8,684 nucleotides of DNA from an uncultured Clostridia bacterium (lineage in GTDB: Bacteria > Bacillota > Clostridia > TANB77 > CAG-508): NCBI GenBank assembly GCA_949045875.1, contig CARPYP010000044.1:1-8684 (forward strand), in the 5' to 3' direction. How positions within the stretch are numbered: the first letter of the stretch is position 1; every line of letters begins with the position of its first letter. Of the stretch, positions 7,370 through 8,684 are shown piece after piece. The notes beneath the pieces are model-generated. The model saw only the letters and a list, made by a program, of their open reading frames with translations, searched no databases and was not told the origin of the DNA. Position numbers and translations under genes: made by a program.

Positions 7370-7377
7370 CAAATAAT

Positions 7378-7402
7378 GTCCTCCTAGCACTTTTAGGAAG
7401 AC
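7378..7402 (+). other. Small hairpin just after the MBG gene
   Basis: GTC-C-TCCTA (7378-7386) pairs with TAGGA-A-GAC (7394-7402) with one C/A mismatch and a 7-nt loop. No T run follows. It may protect the 3' end ahead of the real terminator. Confidence 0.3.
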
Positions 7403-7434
7403 TTAAAATATATGAATGAAACAAAGACCGTTGG

Positions 7435-7465
7435 CCTCCGAGAACTATAGTTTCTCGGGGGTTTT
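7435..7465 (+). terminator. GC-rich intrinsic terminator of the MBG gene
   Basis: CCTCCGAGAA (7435-7444) pairs with TTCTCGGGGG (7452-7461), ten pairs including one T-G wobble, around a 7-nt loop. TTTT follows directly. This is the clearest rho-independent terminator in the window. Its G+C content matches the gene it closes, not the surrounding genome. Confidence 0.85.
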
Positions 7466-7491
7466 AATATATAAATTTGTGTTTGTAGGAA

Positions 7492-7535
7492 GGGATTCAA
7501 AAATATAATAAATTTTAACATAAATATTATTATGA
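7492..7535. repeat. 44-bp block, exact inverted copy of positions 1-44
   Basis: Every base from 7492 to 7535 is complementary in reverse to 44 down to 1. It forms the central part of the left arm of the palindromic element and begins with GGGATTC. The true repeat could run further, because the other copy is cut by the window edge. Confidence 0.95.
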
Positions 7536-7550
7536 AATATTGCAATCCAT

Positions 7551-7576
7551 TGTAGGGGCGCCCTTTGGGCGTCCGT
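7551..7576. repeat. GTAGGGGCGCCC palindromic repeat, left copy
   Basis: This is a GC-rich island in AT-rich DNA. It is itself a near-perfect hairpin (GGGCGCCC, loop TTT, GGGCGTCC with one G-T) and is the exact reverse complement of 7690-7715. Short GTAGGGGCG-type palindromes are, as I recall, common interspersed intergenic repeats in Clostridia and other phyla. Confidence 0.9.
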
Positions 7577-7689
7577 GAAATAAAGACATTTAAATTAATT
7601 ATATTATTTAATTTCATTGTAATGATAAATATATCATGACAAGAGAAAATATATTTGCAATAATATCAATTATTGCTACATTATCATTA

Positions 7690-7715
7690 ACGGACGCCCA
7701 AAGGGCGCCCCTACA
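7690..7715. repeat. GTAGGGGCGCCC palindromic repeat, right copy
   Basis: This is the exact inverted partner of 7551-7576, 113 bp away. The two copies could fold on each other into a long stem or each form its own hairpin. The perfect identity suggests a recent origin or active homogenisation. Confidence 0.9.
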
Positions 7716-7835
7716 TTTCCTCTACAATTTTAAATTTACCTAAAAATTTATCCTCCCCACAAACCTCAATTTTATATTAGGATAGACAGAATTGTAACAT
7801 TCCTTTGCAATTTACATAAAAAGTACACAAAACAA

Positions 7836-7864
7836 TTGACTATTTCCAAAATTTGCTATATAAT
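7836..7864 (+). promoter_or_regulatory. Sigma-A promoter of the last gene
   Basis: TTGACT (7836-7841), a 17-bp spacer and TATAAT (7859-7864) give an almost perfect promoter. The start is expected near 7871 and the leader is about 50 nt. It lies 56 bp after the palindromic element. Confidence 0.85.
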
Positions 7865-7919
7865 ATAAAAAGTAAAAAAATAGGGACTTATATATAAAAA
7901 TATAAATAAGGGGGAAAAA

Positions 7920-8684
7920 ATGTTGGAAACAATAAAAATTTCAAGAAGAATTATTATTGCAATGCTAATAGTAATGATAGTAACAGCAATAAGCCCAATA
8001 ATAGTATTAGGAGCAAATGAAAAAAACTTACCAGTTATTACACCAATGCAAAGAGCAGGAGAGATAAAAGCTGGACAAGAGTTAAAATTCAAAATTACAG
8101 ATGATACGAAAGTATCTTATATTTTTTATGCTTGGAATCGTCGTACAGATGGAGGAAAATCAACATGTATTGAACTAGAAAAAGAGGAACCAGAATACGA
8201 ATTTAAGATTAATGCACCAACACAACCAGGTTTATATGAATTTAGTATAGCAGCAGAAGATTATTATGGGAATACTACATATTGGATGAATATTCCTTAT
8301 GTAGTAAAAAATAATTTAAGTGGAGTACAAGACAATACTGCACCAGAATTTATATTCAACACTCCAAATGAATACCCATATAATGATTCAACAATTCCTC
8401 AAGAAATGCCAATTACAATTAGAGCAAAAGATCCTTCAGGAATATATTATATAGGATATAAATGGACAAGAGAATTAGAGACGAAAGTTACAGGAGCAAC
8501 ACTTGTATATAAAAAAGATACTGTACAAATCACAGCACCAAAAGAACAAGGAGTTTGGTATTTAATATTATATGCACGTGATGGTTCAAACAATCTTTCA
8601 GAATGTTACTATACAAGAGTAACAGTAGGCAAAGCAAATTACGATATGAGTGGAATAAAATTTGAAGACAAAGCAGTAACATAT
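7920..8684 (+). CDS. Secreted Ig-like/MBG-repeat protein, 3' end outside the window
   Basis: The first 255 codons are open to the window edge with no stop. ATG at 7920 follows AAGGGGG (7908-7914) by 5 nt. Residues 1-32 look like a signal peptide: basic ISRR, a hydrophobic core (about 11-30), and a likely cut after VLGA at 32. Two beta-rich Ig-like modules follow. The first (about 38-132) has YIFYAWNRR and ends with AEDYYGNTTYW. The second (about 141-237) opens TAPEF, with AKDPSGI, KWTRE and ARDGSNNLSECYYTRVTV. They share an A-x-D-x-x-G-N pattern as in bacterial Ig-like repeats. From about 240, YDMSGIKFEDKAVTY matches what I know as the start of the YDG/MBG-type repeat (DMSGxxFxDxxxTYxG), so more repeats probably lie beyond the window. 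Codon use is AT-rich like the housekeeping genes, unlike the preceding surface protein. Partner or ligand unknown. Confidence 0.85.
   Translation, partial: MLETIKISRRIIIAMLIVMIVTAISPIIVLGANEKNLPVITPMQRAGEIKAGQELKFKITDDTKVSYIFYAWNRRTDGGKSTCIELEKEEPEYEFKINAPTQPGLYEFSIAAEDYYGNTTYWMNIPYVVKNNLSGVQDNTAPEFIFNTPNEYPYNDSTIPQEMPITIRAKDPSGIYYIGYKWTRELETKVTGATLVYKKDTVQITAPKEQGVWYLILYARDGSNNLSECYYTRVTVGKANYDMSGIKFEDKAVTY

Larger units (their letters stand above)
7462..7779. mobile_element. Palindromic MITE-like element, no coding capacity
   Basis: This gene-free stretch of about 318 bp has nested inverted symmetry. The outer ends resemble each other as imperfect terminal inverted repeats of about 30 bp: TAATATATAAATTTGTG with TTTGTAGG going in from the left, and TAATATAAAATTGAGG with TTTGTGGG from the right read on the minus strand. 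Inside is a perfect 26-bp inverted repeat (7551-7576/7690-7715). The centre is AT-rich with hairpins ATGATA/TATCAT (7622-7637) and GCAATAAT/ATTATTGC (7657-7676). The left arm is the one shared exactly with positions 1-44. No transposase and no convincing target-site duplication were seen. The left edge overlaps the T run of the preceding terminator. Calling it a non-autonomous mobile element is inference from symmetry and recurrence. Confidence 0.6.

Noticed and set aside
7393..7617. Minus-strand 74-codon frame across the terminator and repeat
   Set aside because: Its sequence is just the translation of the terminator and the inverted repeats, with no binding site or family resemblance.

Overview
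The window is very AT-rich and looks like Bacillota, most likely an uncultured or little-studied Clostridia member. The evidence is a strong preference for A/T-ending codons (AGA, TTA, ATA), AGGAGG-type ribosome binding sites, sigma-A promoters with 17-bp spacers, a Firmicute-type 6S RNA, and a YlbF-family protein. The genus cannot be told from the sequence alone. All supported genes lie on the + strand.

Layout. Positions 1-74 hold one arm of a repeat that recurs inverted near 7.5 kb. Positions 112-367 hold a promoter and a 6S RNA. Positions 397-1831 hold a single-gene unit for a GT4 glycosyltransferase, closed by a long perfect hairpin. Positions 1873-4962 hold a tight run of three genes: a YlbF-family protein, the RecJ single-strand exonuclease, and a membrane protein of the LPG-synthase-TM/flippase-like family. 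Positions 4963-5335 are non-coding, with a hairpin at the gene end, a self-complementary stretch with competing pairings, a perfect consensus promoter and a short structured leader. Positions 5336-7369 encode a 677-residue membrane-anchored surface protein with three tandem copies of a ~150-residue MBG-like (mostly beta) double domain. Its base and codon composition differs from every neighbour. Positions 7435-7465 are a GC-rich terminator. Positions 7462-7779 are a gene-free, highly palindromic MITE-like element with nested inverted repeats. Positions 7836-8684 hold another consensus promoter and the 5' part of a secreted protein whose last visible residues appear to start an MBG-type repeat.

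How the parts relate. The first half is housekeeping: global transcription control by 6S RNA, RNA metabolism by YlbF, DNA repair by RecJ, and envelope functions by the glycosyltransferase and the flippase-like protein. The second half is accessory and cell-surface directed: two secreted or anchored proteins with beta-sandwich repeats, separated by a repeat element. The best candidates for something undescribed are the repeat family (positions 1-74 and 7462-7779), the intergenic structure at 5035-5176, and the compositionally foreign MBG protein. I see no CRISPR array, transposase, tRNA, rRNA, toxin-antitoxin pair or recognisable defence system.
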